From: Fremontodendron californicum
Lineage: Eukaryota; Streptophyta; Magnoliopsida; Malvales; Malvaceae
DNA: 64,000 bases
Assembly: GCA_030761205.1 (NCBI GenBank)
Contig: JAULJL010000003.1
Coordinates: 33,328,301-33,392,300 of the forward strand
Direction of reading: 5' to 3'
In this document: one piece after another, positions 34,036-46,669 of the stretch
How positions within the stretch are numbered: position 1 is the first letter of the stretch
Layout of the letters: each line of letters opens with the position of its first letter
Made by a program: the position numbers and the translations under genes
Notes under the pieces: model-generated
What the model was told of the DNA's origin: nothing
Seen by the model: only the letters and a program-made list of their open reading frames with translations
Databases searched by the model: none

Positions 34036-35494
34036 TCATGCATAATGTTTCTTATGACACTTGACTTTCCCATCTTCAAAACTTATCGAACCAGCCTTGA
34101 TGAGATCTCTGACCTTGTACTTCAAAGCAGGGCAGTTCTCTATTGAGTGACCTTGATTGCCAGAATGGTAACCACAACACTCTTTAGCATCATACCAGCT
34201 CGGATAAGGGGGCTTCAGAGGCTCTAATTGCATGGGTGTCACAAGGTGATTCTGGATGAGTTGAGGTAGTAGCTCACTGTATGTCACAGGAATCGGGTCA
34301 ACCTGATTTCTTTTTCACTTTTTATGCCCCCTTCGATTATTTCCAAGGATGTTCGATTGATAGACAGATGTAAATTCTGGTGTAGTTGCAGTCATTGGTT
34401 GGTAAGGATAAAAACCTTGAGAGACATTGTTCAGGGTAGAGTAAAATGGCTGATACGAGGAGAATTGGGGAGGTGGGGCAAAGTCTTCCACGACTTGGGT
34501 ATCTTCCTTTTTCTTTTCAGATGCCCCATTGTTCTTGGTATTGGATGTTCTTTCTCTTTCAATTTTCCCATCCTTGATAGCATTCTCAATCATCTCCCCT
34601 GAAATTACCATGTCCGAAAAATTCTTCGTGGTGTTGCCGACAAGTAATATCATAGTACGGAGCCTGCAGTGTATCCATAAAAATGACAGCGATTTCCTTC
34701 TGAGTTAAGGGCGGTTGTACTTGGACGGCCAGGCTCATCCACCGTTGCGCATATTCTTTGAAGCTCTCAGTAGCTCTTTTCTTCATATTTTGCAAGGTGA
34801 AACGGTCAGGCGCCATGTCAGTCATATGCTTGTACTGGTTTAGAAAAGCCCTAGCCAAATCATTCCAAGAGCGAATCTGGTCCTTGCTCAACTGACTATA
34901 CCACATAATTGCGGAACCACTGAGGCTATCCTGAAAACAGTGAATCAAAAGCTTATCATTATCTATATAACTTGTCATCTTCCGGCAGAACATAGTGATG
35001 TGGGCTGATGGATCGGTCGTCCCATCATATTTCACAAATTCAGGGATCTTGAACTTAGGAGGAATGACTAAATCGAGGACCAAGCATCGTTCTTTCGCCT
35101 CCACACTCCCGAATACGTCTGTATTTTCTACTGCCCGGAGCCTTTCATCTAACAACTGATATTTCCCTTGGGAATCTGCCAACTCAACCTCATTTACTGC
35201 AACCCTTTTCAACTTTGCCTGTTCAGCTGGATCATCTGAGTTTAGGACATTGACGGGGTTAACAGTGTTCTGGGCATCACTTTTTACGACCTCCTCTTGG
35301 CCCTTTTGTGCCTCTAACCCTTCTCCGGCGATAAAGTTTTCGGTGTATCCTTTTCCCTTGATTACAGCAGACATTAGCTCGATCAATTTAGTCATATGAT
35401 CCTTAGATTCTGCTTGAGACTTTGCTAGCTGTTCTCGCAATTCTCTCTGTTCCCTTTCCATTTTTTTCATTCGGGCAACTTGTTCATTCTCCAT
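34036..35494 (-). pseudogene. Tat/Ogre-type gag, frameshifted
   Basis: Structural Gag of the Ogre-like element. The N-terminus (from 35494) is a long charged helix (MKKMEREQRELREQLAKSQA). The capsid core lies at about residues 160-290 (YDGTTDPSAHITMFCRKM, LIHCFQDSLSGSAIMWY, WNDLARAFLNQYKHM). The frame is lost at about 34645 after APYYD and resumes as FSDMVISGEMIENAIKDGK. A stop at 34315 interrupts the linker. The last piece (34287-34036) has PIPVTYSELLPQLIQNHLV and a His/Cys motif in YHSGNQGHSIENC. No protease follows. One frameshift and one stop make it inactive in this copy. Confidence 0.85.
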
Positions 35495-36410
35495 AGCACC
35501 AACCTGTATTAAAAGTGTACTCAGTACTTCTTCTGATTTGAAATGGAAATTCTTTCAAAGACTCCTGCAACCAAGCCAACTTCTGTTTTATTTCCCCCAA
35601 ATGTATGTCATGATGAATGAGCCATGAATACAATTTGATGCATGTGAAGCCTAAGCAATATGATGTATGGACATGTACAATGGAAACATGCTGACCATAT
35701 ATGTAATAAATGCAATCACGATGCCAACATGTTTCAAGCAAAGAATAAACAAATCAACACATGAATATATGCAATGACTGATCATGTGCATTTTAGCATA
35801 TTTCCCAATGAATGATCATATATCCTATGAATGCAACACGGTGGTCAATTATGATACATGCAAACAATGAATGATTGATACAGAGTATATACAAAGAAAA
35901 TCATGCTAACCATGTGAGTCATGAATGCGACCTAATGCTAACATGATGTATGTAATAAGCAAATGAACATATACAAAGAAATCATGCTGACTATGTTTGT
36001 TATGAATGCAACCCAAAGTCAACATGATGCATGTAAAGAATAAGCAGATTAATGCATGGATATATACAGAAAAATCATGCTGATTATGAATGTATGAATG
36101 CAACCTGACAAATAATTGATCGGATGCAAAATGCAAAGGGGAAGATATCACGGAGGAAATAAGAATCGGAGGAACTTAATCATCAACATCTCATAAATTT
36201 GAAGTATAGCCAATTCATTCCCATATCAATGTTCACAATGGTATAAACCATGTTTTACAAAATTTGAGCAGTAGTTAAAACTGTCTTTTACAAGAAATTT
36301 ATTCTTCCTAGCATCCTAAGGCTATAAGAGCCGGCTACTGAAAAAGTGAAATCCTATTACATCATATAAGACTGAAGTCTTTCCACCTCAATGCTGTAAA
36401 TCTCCCAATC
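35495..36410 (-). other. spacer between the two gag regions, diffuse repeats
   Basis: Repeated phrases with period about 70-85 bp (gaatgcaacc, aacatgatg(c/t)atgta, aaatcatgctgactatg). No gene. The same type of sequence occurs at 37370-37720. Confidence 0.6.
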
Positions 36411-37361
36411 CTAATGGCGTTTTCCCAGTCCTTTATCAATCAGTGTCGTTGGATCCAACCACTTGGCATCTATGAGAGTTTGCACTTTCTTTTTGAAAGC
36501 CATACAGTCTTCAATGCTATGGCCAACAATTCCACAGTGATACTCACATCTTGCATTTGGATTATACCCCTTTGGATATGGTGGTGACAAGGATTTCAAT
36601 GGGACACAGGCAACCATGTGATTTTGGATCAGTATAGGGAGAAGCTCTCGGTAGCTGATTGGAATGGGATCAGAAGGCATTTGGGTCTTATCCTGGGGTC
36701 GTTTCTTAGTCACACATGGCCTAGGAGTTGGGGCACTTGGTGGTGGCTCTAAGGTTCGAACCAGTGTGTTTACATGGAGCTGTGGCGAAACAGCATGGTA
36801 AGGGTATGGATTTGGACACGAGGCCTTTGGAGGTTGTACATAGCTCGAGGTTCCTATCCCAGGTATTGGATAAGGTGATTGATGAGGGAAATAGTATAAA
36901 CTGGCAGTTGTTGGTGATGGTGTAGGATTCTGGAATCCCGTAGTGGTCATCCCAATGGACGATTGGACCATAGTAGGGTGGGGATACTGGTTTGGACCTA
37001 GCACAGTTTGCATGTATGGTACAGGATCCAAGGTTTCTATCTTTGGTATCAGGCTTTCAGGTTTAATTATTTTCATGATTTTGTCCCCAATTTCATCAGG
37101 ATTGCAACCTTTGTGGCATTGACAAGCGCAGGATCCAGCAAGGATTGTATGTTCTAGACCTAAGGGTTTTGGTTGATCCGAAGGCGATGCAGAGCCCTGA
37201 GAAAGTTCTTTTTTACTTTTACCCATATCCTCAACCATTTTCAGCAATTTGGCAAGTTGTTCCTTCACCTCTCGGATTTCATGTCCATATTCCTCTTGAT
37301 TGCGTTCCAAAGCACCCAATCGTTCCTCCGATTCATTCCTCATATCTCGAACCCCTTTCAT
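36411..37361 (-). CDS. second gag-derived ORF without capsid core
   Basis: A 316-residue open frame upstream of the main gag. Residues 1-50 are a charged coiled coil (ERLGALERNQEEYGHEIREV). Residues ~75-100 hold a Cys/His cluster (CACQCHKGC). The middle is Pro/Tyr/Gln-rich. Residues ~235-305 (PIPISYRELLPILIQNHMV, CEYHCGIVGHSIEDC) are homologous to the C-terminal piece of the main gag at 34036-34287. The capsid domain is missing. It is therefore a partial duplicate of gag, or an accessory ORF built from gag ends, in the position where Ogre elements carry an extra first ORF. Intact here. Function unknown. Confidence 0.7.
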   Translation of the reverse strand: MKGVRDMRNESEERLGALERNQEEYGHEIREVKEQLAKLLKMVEDMGKSKKELSQGSASPSDQPKPLGLEHTILAGSCACQCHKGCNPDEIGDKIMKIIKPESLIPKIETLDPVPYMQTVLGPNQYPHPTMVQSSIGMTTTGFQNPTPSPTTASLYYFPHQSPYPIPGIGTSSYVQPPKASCPNPYPYHAVSPQLHVNTLVRTLEPPPSAPTPRPCVTKKRPQDKTQMPSDPIPISYRELLPILIQNHMVACVPLKSLSPPYPKGYNPNARCEYHCGIVGHSIEDCMAFKKKVQTLIDAKWLDPTTLIDKGLGKRH

Positions 37362-37369
37362 GCAAATGA

Positions 37370-38888
37370 AAATGTCATGAGATTAATAATACAATTATGA
37401 ATGTACATGCTCTATTCCTATGTGCATGAATAAACTGATGATTAATGCATGAACATATACAGAGAAATTATGATGACTATGTATGCTATGGATGCAATCT
37501 AATGCCAGGTATATACAGATAATGACTATGCATGTCATAAACGTGTCCTACAATGAATGACCATGCATGCTATGATGTCAAAATGATACATGCTAAGAAT
37601 AAATGAATTAATACAAAGGTAGGTACAAAGAATGACCATGTATATCACAAACGTATTCTACAATGAATAATCATGCATGTTATGACTGTAACACGATGTC
37701 AAAATGACACAAATAAATTAACCAATGATTACACGAAATTGGTGGGACCTAAATCTTGATTATTCAAAAATCTCATTATGCAAGATTTGCCTCCTAATTT
37801 ATGATTTTTTTTTTAAAACATGTTTTTTCTATGAAAAACCAACCATGTTATTTTCAAAAGAATTTTGGAATAATGGATCCTACTATGGTACAATATTCAA
37901 AATGTTCATGCAACACTACTGGTTTTATGAAATCATCAAATGAAATTATTATCACCATCCATTTTTTGCAAAAACGAGATCAATAATACAACCAAAATGT
38001 ACATGCTCTATTCACACATGTATGAAATGTGCAAAATGCAAAAATGCTTGAAAAAGGATTTTTTTTTTTATTTTAAAAACAGCTAATGAACATCTGCCCC
38101 AACAATATCTGCTTATTTAGGCATCACGATGCCTTTGGGACGGATTAACACATTTATTATGAGTGATGTACGTACATCGTTGCCCGATCTACAAAACTTC
38201 TTCAGAATGTAAAATAGGTAACAAAAGTTTAGAAATGTCCCTCCCTGTGTTCCTATTTTAGGTATATCTAACTGAAATCCGGCATGGCTTCGCCTAGGTT
38301 CACTATATGAGGGTGAATCGGATCTAAAGGCCCCGAATTGCTCCTCACTGTCGCCGGTGAAGGCTAGTAAGGCACCCCGATAAAAGCGGGTTCAATTCGT
38401 TAGATGCTATTTCCCTAGCCCATGCGGATTGTTAATCATGAAGGCTTAGGTAATTTAGTACTCCGAAAGTGTTTCACTAGCCCATGCGGATTGTTAATCA
38501 CGAAGGCTTAGTTACTTTGCTCCCACCTAAAAGGACGAAACCCGGGTATAGGGCTCATGATATGAAAATGCACGTGTAGTGTGTGTAGAGGAACAACAAA
38601 CCTTTCACCACCTATTCTACAAACCTTATTCTAAATGTCCTAGGAATTAAAACATTCAAGAATAGTGTAACGCATTAACCAACAAGCAATTATAATATAC
38701 AACCTTAAATAACTAGAGAACAATAATAAAATGCATGTACATGAGTATGAACATATTTAAAAACATTTTATTATTTTCAAAATTCTCCTTATTAAAAAAA
38801 TGTGGGAATTAAAATTAAATACCAATTAAACCAACAAAATCGAGACTTTGATAACACACGACTAATTCTAGGCCTGACTCTTTAATAG
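37370..38888 (-). other. 5' leader of the Ogre-like element
   Basis: Non-coding. 37370-37720 has the diffuse catgcatg/aatgaatgacc repeats. At 38415-38515 agcccatgcggattgttaatca and the following aaggcttag are tandemly duplicated (~75 bp apart). The region ends at the primer site. Confidence 0.65.
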
Positions 38889-38906
38889 TCCCCAGCGGAG
38901 TCGCCA
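38889..38906 (-). other. primer binding site of the Ogre-like element (tRNA-Arg)
   Basis: Minus strand TGGCGACTCCGCTGGGGA, three bases after the LTR. It pairs with the acceptor stem and CCA end of a plant tRNA-Arg, as in described Ogre elements. Confidence 0.88.
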
Positions 38907-38909
38907 AGC

Positions 38910-41900
38910 TGTCGCAACCTAAAAAATAACGAGTCTCATCGCAAGACTTTATTATTCGTTAAGCGTGACATTAAAAAAAACCGAGAAAAAGTCGACTTAA
39001 TTCCTCTAAAAAAATGAAGGTTTTGAAAATCACCTTAAAAAAAACATGGAGTCGCCACCAATCTTTTTTAGCTAGGTGTGATCGGCCACCTATTAAAACC
39101 GGTTTTATAAAATATTTTAAAAAATTAATTAAAACATTTTAAAAACCAATTTCAAGTCTGCGTTTTAAACCAGAGAAATCAAAGAAGCGGGTTCGGGAGT
39201 CGGTTACGTGTAGGGAAGGATTAGCACCCCCACAACGCCCGTATAAATCGGTACCTTATTAATCGTGTGTTATCTCAAGTCTCGGTAAAAATTGGTTTTA
39301 AATTTAGTATTTCAAGTTAATTCCCAATTTAAAGAAAAATAATTCTATTTTTATTGAGAATGATCCGGAATTTATAAATTCAAAATTTTCCTATATTCCC
39401 CAACAAACGTGGCAAAATATAGAAATTTTTATTAGTTTTGGAAAATTTTCCGAACCATTCTCTTTTTAAAGAAGATATTCCGTTATTAATAATAATTGAT
39501 GATATCCTCCCCAGCAAACCCGGCAGAGAACTCATGAATTATTTTAACTCGGGAATATCTTTATTTTATTGAAAAACATTATCTTTTTTGAAACCATTTA
39601 AAATAAATGAATATGTATATGCATGACATAAATAAAATGAGATAGCAAAGTCTAAATAATATAATGCAACCTAAATGACATGACATGATTTGAATGCCTT
39701 AGCATATTCTAAATGAAATGGAATATCCTAAGTTATATAATATATTCTAAATGAAATAAAATGACCTAGGTAACATAGTATATTCTATATGAGATGCAAT
39801 ATTCTAAGTCATATGATATAATCTAAATAAAATATTCTAGATGACATAATATATCCTAAATGAAATGAAATGATTTAAATGACATGACAAATATGAATGG
39901 TATGGCATATAATTTAAATGACATGGAATAGAATAATGCTATCATATAATATGCAAAAAAAAATAATAATGCATGAACATAGTATATGCTAAATAAAAAT
40001 AACTAAATAAAAGCATTGGATATCATGAAATATTCAAAACCATATAATAAACCATGTAACATCAAAAAAAAATATAAATCAAAATAACAACAATATCATA
40101 GAAATTATTATGGCAAGAATCACATATTATATAAAATGCATGAATATAAAAATGCAATGCATGAAATGTATTTTTTCCTTTAATTAAGGAAATCCGTATA
40201 TCTAAAAAGATATCCGGCTACCTTAGGAAAATATGTCAAATTAAGTATTCTAAAATCAAAATACTTTGTGATTGTTTGAAAACAATTTTGAGAACCTTGA
40301 ATTAAAAATAAAAACTGGGCTAAAATTTTTTAAATGGCTCTAATTTCCTAAGTTTAAAAAATCCGGACTTGACTACCCTTAACCCGGGACTTGAAAAACC
40401 ATTTTTAGAGTTTAAAAAGGCTTAGAAATTACCCTAAGTCAGTAGCTAACCCTCCTAATCAGCCCACTCTAAGTAAATTAACCAAAACAGAAAAATGATT
40501 TTTCTTTAAATTCAATTCTGACTCCACTGTCCAGTTTTAATCCATGATTTTTTACCCTACTTTTAAAAATTCAAAAAATTCTGAAACAAATACTGGAGAC
40601 TCAGGACATGTACAAATACACGGAAAAAAATCGGATTAATTTTCTGATCAAAGATGAATTCTCAGAAAAATCAGAGATGTACGAATTTTGGGAGGAGAAA
40701 AAAACTGCTTTGCCTACACATTTTTGCCTTTGATAAAATCATTTAAAAATCAAAGTAAAAATATTTGAAACTCATAAAATAACTTGCAAACAGTAGCTAG
40801 GACTTTTTAGATAAAAATTGGCTAAGTAAAAAAAAATCACAAAGGTAGAATAATCAATTTGACAAACTTAATTTTCCACAAGTGTGCTCAAGAGAGCATG
40901 ACTTTGAACCATTAATTGGCTCAAGTCATTATTCAAGTGGCATGAACATGAAATGCATGAAATAATGCAGCAAACATAATGCATGAAATGCATGGATTTA
41001 AACCTAAATGTCATGAAAAAATGCATGGCATTCATAAAGTAACCTAGACCTAAATGAACTTGCATGGCATTTAATGTAACCTAGACCTAAAATATGCATG
41101 GCATTTTCACAAACACAAGGCATGCTTAATTCAAAAATCCAACCAAATATCATGCAAATGCAAAAACCTAACAACTAGCATGACAAAAAATGCAACACAC
41201 AATGCAAAACACATGGAGTAGCCAAATGGCCTCAAGCTCCAACAAGCATGGCATTTTCACAAACACTTGGCATACTAGCATGAAAAACTAAGTCATAACA
41301 CTTAAATCATGCAAAAATCATACAAGCATTTTCACAAACACTTAATATACTAAATCTAAAACATGCTCAACTAAGATATAAAACAAAAATCATGCAAAGA
41401 ATCACACAAGCATTTTCACAAACACTTAATATGCTAACTCTAAAACATGCTCAAATTTAAACAACATGAAAACAGAAAATTAAAAATGCAAAAACATGAT
41501 ATCTAAGACATAAATGGCAACAAACAAAGCAACCAAATTAAAATATAACTCAAGAACATGAAGTAACATAACATTTAAAACATCAAAATCAAAAAAAAAA
41601 TAGCATAAACAATATGGTAAGATGAACTCAAAACAGCAACTCAAAATAAATAATGTAGGCCATTTGGCCATGGTGAGTTTATTGTAAAAACAAAATGTAA
41701 AAAAAATATACTTAAGAAAGGAGATGAAGGAAGAACAAAAAACATTATTTTAAAATGAAAACTCACCAAGTAGAGATTAAAATAGCAAAAACAAGAATAG
41801 AAAATGAAGAAAGTGCAAGAGTTGGTGCTCAAGAGCAACCTCAAGAAGCTAATATTTCAAGCTTTTCTCTTCAAACTTTCCTTTTTTTTTCTAAACTTTT

Positions 41901-43989
41901 CTTTTTTGCTCTCAACCAAGAAGATAAAAACTAAGAAAAACTAAGAGAAATCAGCCAAAATGAACCTCCAAATTCGAAATTCTCCCCTCCCCTTAATGGT
42001 GGCAGCATTTTACCTCTCTCCTCCCCTAGGATGTTGTCATTTTTTGTGTAACCAATTTTCCATCAAATGGCTAATAATTCAAGGTGAAAAATCATGAAAT
42101 TACCACCTTTAGATTAGCAACTCAGCTCTCTCAAATTACAGCTGTTAAAGAATAATATTGACATCTTTCTTAGCTTATGTGGCTTAATCACCATGGTTTG
42201 ATCAAAGAGAATCTCTAACTAACTCTTGATTTTTAGCCATTTGATTGAAAAATCAGAAGCTTCCTCCTTCCTTTGGGCTTGGGCAGGCCAGCACTTCTCT
42301 TTTCCAGCCCAACTCTGATTTTTTTGAAAGGCCCAAAGAAGCCCTTTTCGGTTGCTTGGGTGAAATGTCCATTTTGCCCCCCGGATGCAAATAAATATCA
42401 AACGGACTCCAAATTCAATTTTTCTTTTTTTAATACTTCCAAAATAATAAAATATTGAGTTCTGGAAGTTTTCAAAATTATCCGAGTCCGTTTGCTATTT
42501 ATTTGGAATTTTTCTTCCCAAAATGCCCTTTTATGCCCCTACATTTTACCATTTTTTAAACGAGCTCCAAATCAAGATTTTTCTTCACCAATCTCTTCAA
42601 AATAATTAAAAGGTATGATCTGGAAGTTTTCATAATTTTTGGAGCTCATTTGGTATTTTTTCGGGATTTATCAGCTTGAATTATTGCATAGGAGGCCCGG
42701 GATTTGGCCATTTTGCAAAGAACTCCAAATCAAGATTTTATTTCGCCAATCTCTTCCAAATAATTTAAAAATGAGATTTGCCAAATTTCAGAATTTTTGG
42801 AGTCCATTTGCTATTTTTCCGGGATTTATCTTTTTGAATTATTGCATAGGAGGCCCGGGATTTGGCCATTTTGCAAACGAACTCGGAATCAAGATTTTAT
42901 TTCGCCAATCTCTTCCAAATAATTTAAAAATGATATCTGAAAATTTTCAAAAGATTTGGAGCTCATTTGCTATTTTTCCGGGATTTTCCTTTTTGAATTA
43001 CTGCAAAGGAGGCCCGGGATTTGGCCATTTTGCAAACGAACTCGGAATCAAGATTTTATTTCGTCAATCTCTTCCAAATAATTTAAAAATGAGATCTGCA
43101 AAATTTCAAAAGATTTGGAGCTCATTTGCTATTTTTTCGGGATTTTCCTTTTTGAATTACTACATAAGAAGTCCGGGATTTGGCCATTTTGCAAACGAAC
43201 TCCGAATCAAGATTTTCTTTTACCAATCTCTTTCAAATGATTTAAGAATGAGATTGACAAATTTTTCAGATTTTTCGGAGTCCATTTGCTATTTTTCCCA
43301 AATTTTCCAATTTTGCCCTTTTACCTCCGAAACTCGGTTTTGCTCAAAACAAGTCCGATTTTCAGATTTTCTTCAATCTGAGCCTTGGGCTATCCTTTTT
43401 AATCATTCTTCATCCATTGGGGGCTTTGGTCTCACCAAGTTAGGCCATTTCTGTGATTCTTCCCGATTTCACCGAAATCCACTAAAAAACCTAATTCTCG
43501 ATTTTCTCCCGGATTGACTTTTCTTTCGATTTTTCTTGCAAGTGACTTCTCCATTACCCGTAGTCAGTGCTTATCTTTCATTTGGAACCTTCAATTTCGA
43601 TCAATTTGATCGTTTAAGCACTTTTCCCCAAATTTCTCGGATTAAGGTTTCTTTTCTACTGAATCTCCAAATCCCAACTTCCGAACTCCATATCTTTCAA
43701 TATAGACCTCGGATTATCAAAATTCTTTCGCCATTTTTCAATTGAACTTAAAATCTTGATTTTGAAAGTGGGTTGACTTTTTCAGTAGTTGACTTTCTGG
43801 GGTTGACTTTTTCGAGGTTGACTTTTTTCATGGTTGACTTTTTTCAAGTTTGACTTTTTGTGCTCGCCCTCTTAAACTAAGACTCGGAGTACCACCTGCA
43901 GGATGAAAACAGTCTTTTTACACTCGGAAACATCAATATAGGAAGAAAACATACCTGTTTAGTGGTCCGGACAAAATTAGGTGTCTACA
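38910..43989 (-). repeat. 5' LTR of the Ogre-like element (5080 bp)
   Basis: On the minus strand it starts TGTAGACACC and ends GTTGCGACA. It is colinear with 14277-14876 plus 24032-28507 and differs by scattered single bases and small indels (by eye around 1%). It contains a ~159-bp tandem repeat at 42500-43310. The open frames here come from that repeat. Confidence 0.92.
42480..43310. repeat. ~159-bp tandem repeat, 5' LTR copy
   Basis: Same array as 27000-27830. Here no stop interrupts one frame for 292 codons, again because the unit length is a multiple of three. Confidence 0.92.
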
Positions 43990-43994
43990 CCTGT

Positions 43995-46669
43995 AGTCCA
44001 GGTCGCAAATGGCTTTAGCCAGCTAAACCAACAGAAAAATTGAAAATACATGCTAAATGACTTTTTTTTCCTTTACCACATCAGTTCTCATATTACACAT
44101 ACATCTCTTAAGATTTTATCAAGGATCCACCAAAGTTGTCATGGTTCAGAATCAAGGTCAGTTAGTCCATCTTGGTAGAACACCACATCAGAAAATATCG
44201 TATCTTATTTCATAACAAGGAACTAGAGTATTTCCTCATAAATACTTGCATGTATGTGCATTTTCCCAAAAATACAGAGTTCTTCAAATCTTATCCTAGG
44301 TCCTCTATTATACTCCATAACTAGCAACTAGAGTATTTTATGGATGCATAACTCTGTGATTAAAAAGCAATATATGCACCATCATTTCGTTCATCATCTC
44401 TCATCTCTAAACCAACAATAAGCAAATAGACAAACAAGTGAATAAAAACCTTTAATGAATGCAAAGTCAAGAACACTTGCATGCTAATCTAATGGGACTT
44501 AAACTGAGAATGACACTCTTTATAGCTATACAATGTATATAGTATATGGCTTCATAAAGAAGCAGAGAAAATAGAAATCTGTCTTGTACAAGTACCATTG
44601 AATCTAATGGATTACTTGATACCACTCCCTAGGGTAAGCTACTCTACTAATTTTTTTTAACTCCTTGGCTTTCTTATGGGCTTGATAACCAGTAAAACCT
44701 TAGCTCAGCCAAGTAAAAAGTTATAAAATCTAAAGGTTTAATGACTGATATATTGTGATCTTACCAGCCAAAATATTCATCAGAGAAAAGTCTCCAACAA
44801 GTGAAACCCACATTTCACTATGAATAAAGTAGTAAATAACAGGAGCCTAATGTTAACTAAATGCTTCATATATAGGATTCGAGCCCCTGGTATGGAAAAA
44901 TAGCACAACCCCTGGTATGCTTCATATTCTTTATTTTCCTTAAATTGTCCAAAACCATATGTTTTTCAGAATAAAGCTCCATTCAAAAATGAAAACCAAG
45001 AAATATAAGTTGCAAATATTAAACTAGCCTTAGAAACACTAAATCTACAAGAATGGATTCATAAAAAAATGTTTTCTAACATGCCATCAATAACATTTAT
45101 GACAAACTTTAAACTTTATTTTATTCATAATTTTACAATTTTAGTAGTTTAAAAAGTTTTGAACTACTATAATTATGAAGATATAAATTAATAATAAAAT
45201 CCAGCTTCTAACAAAATTTTAGCTCACTTTAGAGTTTAGACATGGAGAACATCTTCCAAGAACTATAGAAGTTGGAGTAGCCTTCTGGTTATAGATCCAA
45301 ATAAATCATCATTGAAGTAAAATTTTAAATAATATAATATTTGGTTTCTAAACGTGTAATTTATTTTTCTTTAATACGTTTTCTCAGTTAGCTCTTGGTC
45401 TTTGTTTTAATCTCTCTTTTGAGTTCTCTTTATGAGAAGAAAAGGTAAAGCTTCAAGCATGATCTTCATATTTTACTGTTTTCAATTTTGTTTTCTCCTC
45501 AATCTCTCACTCCAGCGATACTAATCATAATCTCCAAGCATACATGTGCCATGGAGAGAAAAAAATATGTACATTTAGCTTTTATAGGTAATACTGCAAG
45601 ATAAGAAGCATAGTTATATGTACATATAACTATAACTATAACAATATGTATATGTATATTTAGCATAACTATATGTACATTCAATATAATTATATGTACA
45701 TTTTTAAAACAGTAACCAATTCTATCCTAAATCTCATTCAATTATGCATTTAGGTTAAAATGTCTTCTTTCTTTATGGAAAAGAAGTTTAAGGCCACTAG
45801 GAAGCCAGATTACTTAACAGGTCATGTCCTATAATTTCTAATTTACTCAATTCTGTGAGCAAATATTGTTAGATGAGATATTTATGCAAAAAAAGTTTAA
45901 TTTAGGTGAGAAAATCCAACTATTGTTAAAGTATTCCCTTTTGATGAGAAAGAAACATGGTGTAAATAAGTTTTAAGCAAGAATTTACCGCAAGAGAAGT
46001 TAGGCTAATGGTAAGTTGATAGAAGTGCTTTGGTAGTAGTTACACAAGCACTTCTTCTAATAGGTACATATGGTTTTGAAGGGAGAAAGTTACCAAGAAA
46101 ATGGTTTAGGTTGTGACTCAAAGCAGTGTTTTATTTTTTTTAAATGACATGATTCAACTATAATTTAAAAAGGCATTTAAATAGATGTCAGTATTAATGT
46201 TTGATTTCAACTTATTTTCTCTCTTTCTTTTGTTGTTGTGACAAAAGATGTCTTAACCCCTGTCAAAACAAAAAAGAGAGGCCTAAGAGGCATTTTAACA
46301 AACACCATGCACACACAACATAAAAGCTTCTTCAAACCAAATAACTTTCATCCATTCTCATAATCCACCAAAATCACAGTTTATCACCAAAATAACTAGT
46401 AGAAATTCCTAGAAATATATTTCACATAAGCTATCTTCAACCAATTAATTTTAAGGCTAAAAATTCAACACAACTAACTACCAAGTATAAGTTGTACCAA
46501 AATGAATTAACTACCTGATGCAGCATTGACAGTACAGACGTGGCCTCTTCTCTCTTTGGCTAGATGCGGTAGCTATGGGAGAATAAAAATAAAAGGAGAG
46601 GGAAGAGGTTGGAGGGTGCAAGGGAAAAAAGAATAAAAGATGTCGTTGAAGGAGAAAAAAATAGACGAA
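43995..46669. other. right half of the Pack-MULE, non-coding
   Basis: It continues the sequence interrupted at 14276. ATGTACAT motifs recur at 45565-45705. At 46510-46660, on the minus strand, a C/T-rich stretch is followed by gctgcatcag|gtagttaatt, resembling a captured 5' leader exon with a splice donor. I recognise no protein-coding homology. Confidence 0.5.

Larger units (their letters stand above)
14277..43989 (-). mobile_element. giant Ogre/Tat-like Ty3-gypsy element, non-autonomous, pol missing
   Basis: It begins tgtcgcaacc and ends gtgtctaca, with CCTGT on both sides (14272-14276, 43990-43994). The LTRs are 5.08 kb. Read on the minus strand, the 5' LTR (43989-38910) is followed after 3 bases by TGGCGACTCCGCTGGGGA, complementary to the 3' end of tRNA-Arg. 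A purine tract CCAAAGAGGGGCAGC precedes the 3' LTR. LTRs of this size, a tRNA-Arg primer site and a Tat-type Gag are features of Ogre elements. Gag-related sequence lies at 34036-37361, but I find no protease, reverse transcriptase, RNase H or integrase between there and 28508. Without nested element A it is about 20.6 kb. It must have been mobilised by a partner. Confidence 0.88.
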
